DNA from: Brachyhypopomus gauderio
Taxonomy: Eukaryota > Chordata > Actinopteri > Gymnotiformes > Hypopomidae
Direction: 5' to 3'
Assembly (NCBI RefSeq): GCF_052324685.1
Contig: NC_135228.1
Coordinates: 12,281,027-12,345,026 of the forward strand
Length of the DNA: 64,000 bases
The notes below the pieces were generated by a model that ran no database searches, was not told the DNA's origin, and saw only the letters and a program-made list of their open reading frames with translations. Below are positions 24,443 through 37,361 of this stretch, piece by piece; the first letter of the stretch is position 1, and each line of letters begins with the position of its first letter. The position numbers and the translations under genes were made by a program.

Positions 24443-25279
24443 CACTATATTGCCAAAGGTATTTACTCACCTTCCTTGACTCACATATAAGCCATCATCC
24501 CATTTCTAATCAATAGGGTTCAATATAACTATGATCCACCCTTTGCAGAACAGCTTCATCTCTTTTGGAAAGGCTGTCCACAAAGTTTAGAAGTGTGCTT
24601 ATGGGGATTTTTGACCATTCTTCCAGAAGCATATTTGTGAGGTCACATACTGATGTTGGACGAGAAGGCCTGGCTCTCAGTCTCTGCTCTAATTCATCCC
24701 AACGGTGTTCTATTGGGTTGAGGTCAGGACTCTGCAGGCCAGTCAAGATCATCCACACCAGACTCTGCCATTCATGTCTTTATGGAACTTGCTTTGTGCA
24801 CCGATGCACAGTCATGTTGGATTTGGAAGGGGCCAGCTCCAAACCTGTTGCCACAAAGTTGGGAGCATGGAAATGTCCACAATGTCTTGGTATGCTGAAG
24901 CATTCAGAGTTCCACAATGCAGTCAGACAAGTACCATTCTCCTGGCAACCGCCAAACCCTGACTCTTCCTCAGATTGCCAGATGGAGAGATGCAATTTGT
25001 CACTCCAGGGAACATTCCCAAACACTTCCATTTTCTTATGATACACAGTTGACTGTGGGATATTTAGGAACAAGAAAATTTCAAGACTGGATTTGTTGCA
25101 CAGATGGCATCCTATCACAGTTCCACACTGGAATTCACTGAGCTCCTGAGAGCAACCTATTCTTTCAAGTCTGCATGCCTAGGTGTTTCATTTTATACAC
25201 CTGTAGTAGGAGTGATTGGTTGGAACACCTGATTCCAATCATTTGGATGGGTGAGTGAATACTTTTGGCCATATAGTGT
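24443..25279 (-). mobile_element. Tc1/mariner element, decayed, 0.84 kb
   Basis: The ends are inverted: CACTATATTGCCAAAGGTAT on the left and ATACTTTTGGCCATATAGTG on the right. The minus strand encodes the transposase C-terminus (LQSPDLNPIEHRWDELEQRL, with the third catalytic acid) and scattered earlier parts. A central portion is deleted and frames are broken. It is related to 56037-57199. Confidence 0.85.
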
Positions 25280-28090
25280 ATTTAGACACACAATATGTGT
25301 AACAGCAACACAGCAATCCCTAACCATGGTGGCAGTTTGCATCTTTTGCATACATAAAATTTGTAATGTAGTGCAATACCAAATTATTGTAGCTTTCCTG
25401 TTAGAATATAACTAAAATCAAATCTTATTGGAATTATCAATCTTTGTAGTATTGCTGAAATAAAGTTTCTAAGTAACTGAGGTGATTGAAAAACAAAGAT
25501 TCTCGTAAAGCAACCCTAGTTTACACCCACACCTGGAAAATCTGAGCTATGAGTTTTTTTCTTTGCCTGAGCCTACACAATGTTAATGGAAATTTGTGAG
25601 ATAAATGTCATACTGTTTAGTTTTATCTAGATGTATTCCCAGCGATCTATTTCTGAGTTTGCATATACACATAACCAATAATTCTGACCATAACTTCCTA
25701 TAGCAGGTGGCGAACGTAAGTTGTTGAGCGGGGGTGGCAAACGTAACACTCGTGACGGAGTGTTTTTTCAATAGCACTGAAATAAATGCTCTGGGGTTTT
25801 TTTTTGGTCCGTATCCAGTTAATCAGGAATGAGATTGGGTCTGGACAGGACTGCGTTCGGGTCCGGATCCGGACCCGGACCGCGTTCCGCCAGTTGAGTA
25901 CCCCTGTAATAGAACATGCCATGTCATTATTTTTCCTCTTTTTTCTTTATTTTCCTATTTTTAAGTTAATCTCACCTCTTTGAGGTGAACATTTGTTATA
26001 TTTGTTTACACAAAGTGATAATGAATTCTGTAAATTACTTACAGCTAATCTTAGTAATGCACTATTAATTAAACATTACATATTCAGTCTTTTATAATTT
26101 TGCATGTATTGTAGTTGTTTCTTTTCGAGCTTTCTGGTTTCATGGCAATGCATTTGCCTTCGGAGAACATAGCAGTTTTATTGGCACACAGTTCTTCCTC
26201 ACAACATGGACAACATGGGTAATTTCTTCTTCAACTATGTTCTGTTCTGTGGTGACAACTTTAGCACTAGGAGCTCCAAATGAATGGACTGAGCCCATTG
26301 GTCACTTCTTAACTGTTCATGTGATCTCAGGTATGTGTGGAGAAGACATTTTGAATAATTAAGATGTAGTGCATAAAATGTTTTTTTTATTATGTGCTTA
26401 AAATAAAAGATCTAAAGATAATTTAACATTGAAAATAAGACTTTTAAATGGTTCAGATGTTGTTACTTTAGGAAGCTTTACTTCAGCCATTGTCTACTAT
26501 TTTAAATGTTCACATTAAATAATTAAATACTCTAAACTATTACATGAAAGCTTGTAGACATGGATCCAAGTATTGATGTAATGGCTATAATGGCTTTGTT
26601 ATTATGGGTGATTAAATGTAGAATGAAAGATAACTATGTCCATTCCAAAGCATAATAAAATAAAGAGTATAAGAGTGCATTCATTTACTAGAGGAAATGA
26701 AGATTTTGTTTAACATAATTTTGGTACACAATAGCACCATCAAATGGTGACACAGGAGTATTGTAACAAAGCATTTTATGGGCATGAGCACAACCTTTTC
26801 AATTAAAGGAATTATTGAGTTGGTTTGAGACTATTGAAAAATGACATGAAACAGTGTCCCATTTACTTTATTCTTCAAGCCTTGATTTGTTGCCAGGTGT
26901 CCTTTTCTTATTGCACCTATAGTCTTAGTTTACCTTCTAGCTTGTCATTGGGTATGGAACCCTCAGCACGGGACTGAGAAAATACTGAGGGCAACAGACA
27001 CTTAAGTACTCTAACAATACACATACAGTGCATGACACCAACGAGAGACAGCTGAAACAGGCATAGAGACACACATTTATGCACGAACACAAGGGAGGAG
27101 TCGGGACTAGTAACAACAAAGTAAAGTTTATATATCATTATATCCAAGTACTGTATCATACTCACATGCCAATGTTGGCTAAATCATTAATTCCTATGCC
27201 TTTGTCACTTTTGAAACATTGATTGCCATTTGTTTTAGAGCTATTTAAAACTAGAGGTGCATGTACATATTTACTTTAGCAGACAATTTTTACCTGCCCA
27301 CAAACCAATAAAAGCTATTCTTGAAAAGATTTTTTTCTGTTACACTTCAGTCTTCTAATTATTCTTCCCTCTCGCCTTTTCAATTAATAGCCAATAGGCC
27401 TTTCTTTGCTGATATTTTCTATATCATGTTATTGAATGTTGTGATGCGATTACCCCTTTTTTGTTCACTTTAGGCTGCCATTTGGCTGGAGTGCTGGGGT
27501 TAATACCTACACCCCTGAGGCAGCAGTCTTGTGTGGTGACACTGCCATTCACACTCATGTGGATGACCCTCTCAACATCATCACAAGTCAGTATTTAAGA
27601 AGAGTAATCAGCACATACATCAGGTCATATTTATTAGATTCAACACCAGTGCATTTAATTATGTATTAAGCTCTAGGGATTTAGTGGAGCTTAAATAAAG
27701 CAATCCAGTGTTATATAAAATGTGTGTAAAATCATACATATGTTTATAATCATAATTAAGCTTTGCAATCTTATGAATGTACTTGTGATTAAATAGGACA
27801 GTACAAGTACAGTCCCTGAAATAAGTTCTGTCGCTTATCCATGTTGTGGAAACAAAAGCTTATAACCTGACTTTAAATTCATTGATTGGTTTTAGAAATG
27901 ACTCATATGAAATCTGAAACCCTCCCAAATGAGATTTAATTCACGAAAATAAATTTGCTTCAGAAATATTAATCATTTAATGAACACAGAAAGGTCAGAT
28001 TTTGGCAAGACAAAAGTTTGCAAATATATGCTTCATAACACTGGTGAATGACGTTGTGGTGCTATTAGAGCCATATTTAATATTGTGTGA
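25280..28090. other. Intergenic, mostly unidentified
   Basis: Holds a MITE-related fragment near 25708-25744 (GGCGAACGTAAGTTGTTGAG) and a transposon-end-like stretch at 25850-25912 (GTCCGGATCCGGACCCGGAC). It also holds two open, splice-bordered blocks (26105-26331, and 27477-27587 preceded by CTTTAG) of unknown identity. The rest is AT-rich with nothing I can name. Confidence 0.4.
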
Positions 28091-28099
28091 CTTCCACGA

Positions 28100-28290
28100 G
28101 CTTAAAAAAAATTAATTGCAACAAAATTTGATGCAGCATAGTCATGACAAAGGGTTGAACAGGATAACAGCTCCATCTGATTTCTGAATTTAATTTATGC
28201 CACGAAGGATTAAGGCAGTTCTGAAAGCAAAAGGGGGTCCAACCCGGTACTAGCAAGGTGTACCTAATAAAGTGAGCGTATATGGTATAC
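28100..28290 (+). mobile_element. Tc1-like 3' fragment
   Basis: The block ending GGGGGTCCAACCCGGTACTA and GGTGTACCTAATAAAGTG is the well-known 3' end of a fish Tc1 element. The preceding part corresponds to the transposase C-terminus. 5'-truncated. Confidence 0.7.
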
Positions 28291-29055
28291 GATATAAACT
28301 ACCAGTAATGGCAAAACTAAGACTGGATTAGGCTGGATTTGAGGTTTGCTGGTTTTATCTCTGAATTATATTTATTCCTTAGAGAATGTTACATGGCATC
28401 TAGATTTATAAATGTTTTACAAATTTGGCTACAACTTCACATATCTAGTCTGTTTTTCATTTCACATAAAAAATACTTAGATTTCCTTGCTGCTTATAAG
28501 CTTTGTCAGTGTTTCAGTAAAGGGCAAATATTTCAGTTTGAAATTAAAGTTTATTGAAAACCAAATAAAAATGTAATGTTTTAATGTTAAATAAACATGA
28601 AATACAATACAATTTATCTGCAAGAGCTCATTACAGAAAAGAGCCACCCTTCTCTCGCCTACTCACCTTGCAGACATAAAAAGATAAGATTATGACCACA
28701 GAAACTTACAGCTTCAGAGATGTCATATTGCTTTAATCTATAACTAAATCTACAAGAGGGGCTGGACAGTGTGCAGAATAAAAATTGGCATATTTACAAG
28801 AATGAATGTAGTAACTTTCAGCTCGTACTCCATAAATACTACAATTTCCGTAAATAGTAATAACGGGGTGGAGAATCTGAGTGATTACTTAGCTGTCCTT
28901 GTGTATGACATTTGCAGTACTTGATTGGGGGCAGCACAAAAAACTTATAGTCCAGTCAAGAATGGAGAAATCTGTTCTCTCTTTAACTGACTATATAACA
29001 GTTATCCACATGTGAGGGACTGGCCTTTGTAAGGATATGCATAAGAGGTTCAGAA

Positions 29056-31617
29056 TCAGTGGCTCTTTTTGGAGGAACCAAACCCAGAGAACCCCATTAC
29101 AGCTGCCATTTCATCATCCTCTTCAAAATTAAGGTCTTCCTCAGCTTTTCTCTTCTTTTCTTTTAGCTTTTCTTTTTTGTATGCTTTTGCCTTTTCCTCC
29201 TGATAAGGAAATTAAGAAAATGTCTTTCAGAAAACCACATCCACATTACAATAAAGAAAAAAAAGCACATAGCATAATTATTTGAATAATAGAACATTCA
29301 ATATGATAATTCAAGCCAACAATCTGTTTGTTATTAAACTAAAATGTTTGATTATAGATACACACACTTGCTTGTAAAATACAATAGGTTAATAAACAGT
29401 TAATGACCTATATATGTTTATGTATATAAATGAGCACCTAAGTATAGCTCCTTTCACACCCGCTGCAGAACAGCTATAATGTCAATGTTGCATGGCAGCA
29501 TGTAGTGTTCCTTTTACTTTTTGACTGGGATGAGGAGGTCAATGCTTTCTTTAATTGCAAACTGAAGTACACCAAAATTTTAAGTGGGCTTCACTGCTAC
29601 ATTACAGTTAGTCATGTAACTAAAGAACATGTATATTATGATACTACTTACATAATGCATTTCAGACAACAGTATGTGTGCTAACCATTATAATGTAATC
29701 AGCATGTCTAATTCTGGCATGCTCTAAGAAGGTTCATTAAATTGCCTCACTTGAAAAATAGAACTTAACTAAGATGTACTGGTGCCATGGATCCATAACA
29801 AACCTCTTCTCGTAACTCCTTCATTCGTTCCTCAAAATCATACTCCTTTTGTTTTTCCTCCATCTTTTTCTTATTAACCTCAAAGCGTTTTTTAACCTGG
29901 TCCAGCGAAGAGCGCTCCACTCGCATCGACATTCCCAAGTTCCTCTGGTCTAGAGGGATTGAGAAGAGTGCTACTGTGTACATCTCACTTCATTTGGTAA
30001 AACAAATGATAAATGATAAATTAGTACTCACGTTTCTTGCCATTAATATGATCCAAAAAGTTGATGGAATCTTTCACCACACAATCACAAACATTGCAGT
30101 AGTACCTGAACAAAAAAAAGTATAAACACCAATGAAATACCAACACAGTACAAAATACAGAACAACGCAACATTTCTCCCCCATCACTATTCCAGGATGA
30201 ATTCATATCCATACACGCACATATACATGCTCATATACAAAGCCTACGGCACATCAAAAGGTCTACTGCAGAGTCAGGAATGGTCCAACACCTGAAAATA
30301 TCCCACTAACAGTCTGTTGTCAGAAACGGTTATATGGACAACATATAAAAGACAGTTTTGAGTCCAAATCACTGAATAATTGGTAACAAACTGGTTAATG
30401 AATATGGAATTCCTAGAGTGCCTGTATTCACCATACACAATATTCTTCAAAAGCATCACAGAATGGCTTTCATTGCCACATGGTAAAGTAGCATCCTGAA
30501 CATTATTGTTTTATAATGACTCCTATATGATTTTCAGGTAAAATAACTGCTGTTGCAATTGTTAAGCACTGAGTTATACAAATAACACAAAGAAATGTAA
30601 TATGCAATTATGCTGAAGAATCAAAACAAGACAAATGTATTGGCTACCTACCCGCCCATCTCAGCCTGTGGTGTAGTCTTAGTGATGACAATAGTCTTCC
30701 CCAGTTTAGACTCCAAATCCACTTTGTAGTCTCTGTGGCGGAGGAGCTCTCGTTTGACTGGAGGAATAGGTTTGCCTAGAGGTGTAGAAGAGTAATGTAT
30801 AATGTATACTTATTTTCAAGTAAATGCATCTAAGCAACAACAGACCAAATTTTGCAAAATAAAATGGAAGTTCAGGGTGTCCACAGACTAAATCAATAGA
30901 CCTCTGGAAAGCCTGAAGGAGCAAAAAGCTTACCTGAAATATTATTTCTGCAGTTTATAATACCGGGTAAAGATAACTTACGTGAACTTAGATTTGCACT
31001 TCATTTTAAATATACTCACCATCTTTTTTCTCTCTTTCTTCCGTGAGTCGCTTTTGGGCCAACTGTTCATATTCCTCTTTATCCCACTTGCGCCGAAAAT
31101 CATTTTTAGCCTAAAAAAAGGCGCGTAAACAATTATATAGGTACCTGGGTTAGGTAGCTAACTCTCCAAACTGGGCTGCTGCTCATTGTGGTTATGAACA
31201 ATACACAAGACCGTAATACTCAGCTGATGCTACTGCTGCTACTACTACTAATACGTTAACTGACACTAGCGCCAGTAACGAGTAGCAAAGCTCGCTATTT
31301 GATTAATTTAACTGCAAATGCTTATAAGATTTGTTCAATAATGTTACCTTCTGTCAAGTTACCTAGCTTAATAGGGACCACCAGCTGGCTTGTTAAATGG
31401 CTAAGTTGGCTAGCTAACGTTCACACGGCTAGCTAGCTTATCCTAAGTGAGTTATGTTTGCTATGTGTACGTTGTATTGTACTTCACAAATTGGTTTCTC
31501 GTTGTAATAGTAATTTTGAATTAATGTCTAATTTACGTGAAATGCAAATACATTTTATTTTTAAAACGAATATTCAAGGTAACTTAATTAAAAACTTACC
31601 CCACTACCGGACGCCAT
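29056..31617 (-). CDS. zmat2: Zinc finger matrin-type protein 2, complete
   Basis: Nuclear spliceosome protein (yeast Snu23 family) acting with the U4/U6.U5 tri-snRNP and pre-B complex. Six coding exons with consistent GT-AG borders and phases: 31617-31600 (MASGSG), 31110-31020 ([20 protein letters not shown]), 30775-30652, 30105-30032, 29949-29804, 29199-29056. They total 597 nt, 198 aa; the human protein is 199 aa. The U1-type zinc finger spans residues 79-103 ([19 protein letters not shown]) with Cys81, Cys84, His97 and His103. Its last His is restored across the exon 4/5 junction. The remainder is a charged helical region ([20 protein letters not shown]) and the conserved end [17 protein letters not shown]. 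The start is fixed by the family-typical MASGSG. The promoter is shared or adjacent to slbp2, 830 bp away in the opposite direction. Confidence 0.97.
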
Positions 31618-32447
31618 GTTGCACCTCGGATCTTCCTGGCTCTAACGTGAAAAGTAACATCGTCAATTCAAAACAAAAGCCCTACGACTTGATTTACTAG
31701 AATATCTGTCAAAAATACATATTTAGAGACAAGAGAAAATCCTACAATGTAATAGTTTTTAATAAATTAAATAAACGGAGATATTGTAAATGAATCTTAT
31801 ATATATATAAATTAATCCAAGTCATTATCTAGTGTAGCTGTTGTTAAAAAAACAGATATACCTCACTATATATAGCTATCTAACTGAAGTGACTTTTTTA
31901 ATACATTCATACTTAATAGGAACCTAATTACAGTGGATACAAGTAAGTATAGTCGAAAAAGTCTGATATTGTTATTATCTGCTAAGAATATTATTTTTAA
32001 AATAACACAGCGCATTGTCAGTTATACTGGTGTGCAAGAAGCTGATAAAATACATAAATCATTCTATCTAAATCATTCTGTCAAAATACTAGAGTAAAAA
32101 ATACAGGCGTAGCCTGCGATGATACACTTTTATATTGTTCCTGGCATACACCCACCCTTTTGGAACGGGTTGCTTACTTGTTGAAGGGGTTTACAAGGTA
32201 CTTTACAATGCAAATTTCATATTGTGTCTGAGGTGGGGTAAAGAAATCCTTATACCTTTCATCACAACATTATAAACATGAACTAAAAATTAAACAGAAT
32301 GTCCAATAACATAAAAAGCACATTTTCAGCGCCCCAACCATAATTGATGGCATTTGCTGTGTTAATTGCATAGCTCCGCCTTTATTTCACCTGAGGCTAA
32401 TTTAAAGCTCTTTCAAACACTGTGGAATACTATGTGACAAAGCCAGC

Positions 32448-34655
32448 ATGACGGCACGTATTGAAGCTGTTTTTCAAAGCCCTTTGGAATCAAGGTCTGA
32501 ATGTGTCCCTTATTTTGCTGTTCAATGAAATAGATTTTAACTGATACTTTATTAAGCTTGTGTTTATATTTATTTTACTTTATTTTAGGGGCCTGTCTTT
32601 TTCTCTGTGGCCCAACTTCCCAGAACTGCCCCAAGACATGAAAGTCAGACCAAATTTTCAGCCAGGTAGCCCAGAGCCCTGGCTTCTCCCAGGCTGTAGC
32701 TCGGTGTATGATAGTTTGGTCAGGTAAGAAGGTAAAGATCTGTGCCTTTGGCAGCAAAGGTCAAATGAGTTCTGTGACTTAAATCAAGAAGCTGCTGCAT
32801 GTATGTCCATTCTGTCTAATGTCTGTACATTTATGTAGCTCTAGAACTCCACAGTCCCCCTCCATAAATGAAGGACGAAATACATCTAACCAACAGAAGC
32901 CTCGCAGGTCTTGTCTTCAGCTCTGCAGTTAAGCATGGTTTAAAGCCAAAAAAATGAATGTTCACTTTCTACATCTGTTTTAATATAACCTTTCTGGGGC
33001 TCTAATTAGATCCTCTATTCTTGAGAGGTGCATCCTCAAGATGTCTACAACTAATGTTGCAGTTGGCACAGAGGATCTAGATGAAGTTAAGAGGTTGGAA
33101 GCACATCAAATATGCAGTTTGTTTGTGTGACTTGTACTTGGGGGGGGGTTTTTAATCAAAATTTAACCTTTTAATTTGATTTTAGATCTCCAACAAGTCT
33201 CCGGTGGTCTCAAAATGCAGACCCATCACATTTTGAGACTAATGAGTCTGTTTTGAAGCGCAGACAGAAACAGATTCAGTATGGAAAGAACACCTGTGGA
33301 TACCAGAACTATCGGAAACAGGTGCCAAAGTAAGAAATTCCATTAAATGGAAACTTAACACTGGTCCTATGTACAGTTTTAAATAATAGCCCAGGGACCT
33401 TCATGAAGTCTTCGCCTTTCCTGTATTCAGGTGTCTTCGTATTCCTGGGTTTCATCCATCCACTCCAAACAAATACCGCAAATACAGCCGAAGATCTTGG
33501 GACATGCAAGTTAGACTTTGGAGGAGAGCACTGCATTCTTGGGACCCCCCTTTAACTTCTCAAGAGAACATGGAAGGACAAGACCCAGTTGATCAATTGT
33601 ATGTATTTGTAGATTGAAAGTGATGGGTGGGGGGGGGGGGGGTGTGGAAGACATTTGAGTTTTTTCCCCCAGCATGAGTTGATTACTTCCACAAAACATT
33701 CCTTACAAATAATCAGGGTCACATTGACATGCATATCAATGTTTCAAAACTGGTATGACTGACTGGTAGCTGAGCAAGTGTGGCTTGACTTGGAATAGGC
33801 AGATAATATGGTTGACAAGCTTAGTCTAAATAAAATGTGGTAAAGGCCAAGTTGGATGTATTGAGGTAGGTTCTGACATCTAAATCCTTAGACTGGGCAT
33901 GTAAATACTTGTAGTGTCCTCACAAATTGCAAGACTTGCATATGTAAACATTCACCCATGAAGGTGTTTGTAAAGTCAGCTCGTGCTGCCTGTGAACAGG
34001 GCTACAAGCATACTAATTTTTCCACACAGCTTTTGTAAACTCCTTGATTCTGTCCAGCCTCTTGGACTCTTAAGAACTTGGAGGGATGTGTGCATGTAAA
34101 TGTAGTCATTGAGCCATTTATTCCAAATTGTACTTTACTACAAAGTAGCATAAAGCTGTACAGTATCTGGGGAATTTGATGTATTGTCATGTGACTTGGG
34201 CCCATATAAATGGAGCTCAAGTAGTTTATTTTACTGTTTTGCTGATGCTTAGGCAGGGCTTGCTTGAGCAGATGAATACTGAGCTGGGTGAGGGTGAAGA
34301 TGGAAGGGAAGAGAATGAAGGGAAATTGGAAGAATCTGTTTCCAGTGTATCTGTCCTTTCTCAGCCCACCGAGAGCTCAACCAAAGGATTCTGGAAGCCT
34401 CTTGATATTCAAGTGAGTGAAACAAAAACCAGTTTGGTTTAGGAATATGGTGTCTGAAGCTTAATTTTTCTCTATTTATGGTCCTTGTAGGCTCATCTAT
34501 CAGCCCAGCAAAGCCAAATCTCAGGATTGGGATATTCCTTTAATAGTGACCTAACTGCTGAAGAGAATGTTCTAGGGTGGCTGAGATTTCTTTTGGAGAC
34601 CGACCATGCACGCAGCGAAATTGCCTCACAAGAACCACTATGGAGATTTTATTGA
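32448..34655 (+). CDS. slbp2: Histone RNA stem-loop binding protein, slbp2 type
   Basis: Binds the 3' stem-loop of replication-dependent histone mRNAs. The SLBP2 branch, described in frogs and fish, is an oocyte/maternal form that stores histone messages. Eight exons with matching phases: 32448-32494 ([15 protein letters not shown]), 32589-32723, 32839-32907, 33010-33093, 33186-33329, 33431-33598, 34253-34412, 34491-34655; 972 nt, 323 aa. The RNA-binding domain is residues 132-200: [20 protein letters not shown], then [18 protein letters not shown] and ALHSWDPP. Thr171 in TPNK is the residue phosphorylated in SLBP. Outside this domain the protein does not resemble somatic SLBP as I know it, hence the slbp2 call. 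The C-terminal extension is acidic ([16 protein letters not shown]). AATAAA is at 35095-35100. Somatic slbp is the alternative, less likely. Confidence 0.92.
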
Positions 34656-35799
34656 TCTATGGCTTCTACAGACCACACAAAGGACATGTTTTCCAGGGTA
34701 AATAAGTGTACATGATCTTTCTAGTTGCATGATCAGACATGAACTTGGATCTTAAATGTTTACACGGAGCACATTTGTAGTTTTGCATCAAAACATTCAT
34801 AAAATAATGAGGTCATTTACTGAACTGTTAACCACTGTAAACCTACACATGCCCATTTTCACCTCATTGGTCACTTAGGTTCTAATTTAGTGTTTCACTC
34901 CTTTTGCACACAAGTCAAGCCCCTTCATCACCTTCCATGAAGTTACCCTGTGCTGTTTATTCCACTCCCTTTAGAAGCACTTGTTTATAATTTGTCTGCC
35001 CTCTCCCATGTTTCACGCTTGTCTGACTTTGATGGTTGTGGGGAAATCTTAATTTTGAGTCTTTTGTACAACTTATAGTGGAAAGCAAAAAACTAATAAA
35101 GATGTGTTTAAATGTTTTCTTGTAATTGAACAAGGAACTCATTTTGTGGATTAGCGAAAACTGGGAGTGAGATTTGAGAATTATTTTAAATCTATTTAGT
35201 TTATTAGTTTAAATCTAGACTATAAACGACTTGCTATAAAATCAAGCTTCCTAGAATGGGTGGGGTGGGGGGCTGATCTATGGATTGCTGCTTTGTATGC
35301 AAAATTTTGTTTTTCAACTTTCACATGGTCATAATGTGCGTGTTTCAGTGTCCGATTTGCACCTATTCCCATTTAAATTTGTTTAGCGAAAGGGGTATGC
35401 AGATATCTAGATGAATTCCAGCTATGTACTGGTTCCGTCGAATACTGCTATACTCTACATCGGTGGAACAAAACGGATCGAGTCATGGTGTATGGAAGAT
35501 CCATGTAAAGAGATTTCAGTAATCTCAGTTTTTTATTGAGAGCTTCTGGCAGCAGGGTTTTTGCGTGCTGCTGATCTAATGACCAGCAACAGAGGGCGTT
35601 TGTTGGGTACTCCGAGTGCTGTTCAGCGGGGGTGGGGGGCGACTCGCGGCTCTGCAGATGGATACCAGCTAGCTACTGAAATTGTACGGGCGTTCTTTAT
35701 TTTCGTAGTAGGTGACGGGCAAGGCACGAAAATTGTTGAAATTTTACTAACGGTTCTACATTATAGAACCCTCTTCCGTAATTCAGATTGATCTACATA
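34656..35799. other. slbp2 3' UTR and intergenic space
   Basis: Includes the presumed slbp2 3' UTR up to the AATAAA at 35095-35100. Beyond it I see no gene or recognisable repeat. Confidence 0.5.
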
Positions 35800-36054
35800 T
35801 GACCCCGAAAGCTATTTAACGGCGTGTTTACATTAGATAGGTAGAGATAACGGAAATTCACAATAGTTAACCTATGTTACACTATGGTTTTGATCAGCTA
35901 GCTAGCTGTTGCCTGAATTAGTCGAGCTCATGCAAACAATAATAGATTTGGGTTAGCTGGCTAGCTAGCCAACCTGGCACCGTATGCCTGATAAAAACGT
36001 GCTATCGCTAGCCAGCTAGCTACGTGTGCTCTACTGGTCTCGATGGTTGGCGAG
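35800..36054 (+). promoter_or_regulatory. fam53c non-coding first exon and promoter (inferred)
   Basis: A strong donor (GGCGAG|GTAAGT at 36054/36055) follows a CpG-containing stretch upstream of the fam53c coding exons. The next acceptor in phase with the gene is at about 37266 (CCCCAG). The start site cannot be placed by sequence alone. Confidence 0.4.
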
Positions 36055-37361
36055 GTAAGTCCAGTAAGAAGATAATCGTACGTTATTGTGTATCCTGAAT
36101 CAATTACCGTCGGGCTAGTTTCAGAGCTGGCTCAATGCTACGCTTGTTTGTTTCATTCAGTTAGACCTCGTTGAACAGTCATTTAATTGGTAAATGACAC
36201 TAGGTGTGTGTGCGTGGTGGTAAATCCCTGCGTTATTTGACGCGGTTAGCGGTCGGTTGGCAGGTAGCTGTTCGGCTAACGCTAGCTAGCTCCGAGTCTT
36301 TCGGGTGACTGGGCCTGTGCGACTTCAGCAGCTAGCGGTAGCCGAACTAATATGCCTCTGCAAGCGTTTGGTTTTGGGACGTGTCAGCTGCTAGATGGCC
36401 ACATTGTGATTTTTCTTTTGCGTTCAAATCAGATTAGGGCGTATTTCGGTCAGAGAAATGTAAAGTGGGAGGCAGCTAACGTGGCTGGCTCACAACAAAA
36501 TTACAACCCAGCTAACGCTGTGACTGATCGGCCTGAAATCAGACCGATCTGGTGTAGCTGGAGTAGCTCACTGGCTATATTTGTGTTATGCTAGCTAGTT
36601 AGTCATAACTAGGTTAGCTAATATTGACCCCGTAATTTTCACTAGATTAACAGAGACGACTAGACACGTATTTAAATAATTATTTGGGTTCTAACATGGG
36701 TGTGTTTCATTGTTACTTGGCTATATTAGCTGTCCAACAAAAAACCGGGACAGGAGTTCATCACAAATAGTGCTAGCTAACGAAATAAACCAACATTAAC
36801 GGATGTTGCTGGACAGATGACTATAAATGAGTAGATGTGCGAGTATGCACGGTGAGTTCATCAGTCAGTAGGCCTACAAGCCTATTCGTTTTGTAAGTAA
36901 CACGAATAAGCTTAAATGTACACAGACGTTGTTGTATGCGATTGAGGATACTGCTGTTGGCTACATGTCATCCAAGATGAATGTCAGGCTGCCATTTGAC
37001 TGGGTTCTCTCTAAACCACCGTCACTTCCGTCTCATTAGCCGCCAGTGTAGGTTGTGTCTGTTATGCAGGCTGCTCGTGTACCTTGTTTTATGTAAAAAT
37101 GCAGCGTAGGTATGTTCTGTGTTAAATGTCTTGCAAAATATTACAGTGTTTAAAGTCTGTGCTGTCCAGCTGTTGTACAACAGCTACAGCGACGGAGGTT
37201 TTTTTGCTTTGGGTTTCATATAACTGCACGAGCAATTATGTGATTGTTCTTTGAATGTGTCCCCAGGTGATGAAGTCACCATGACAGCTGGAGCAGTTTT
37301 GTTTTTGGTTTTTCCTGAGGGGATGCTGAGGAAGCCCCCATGCTACCTGTGATTTTCTGAG

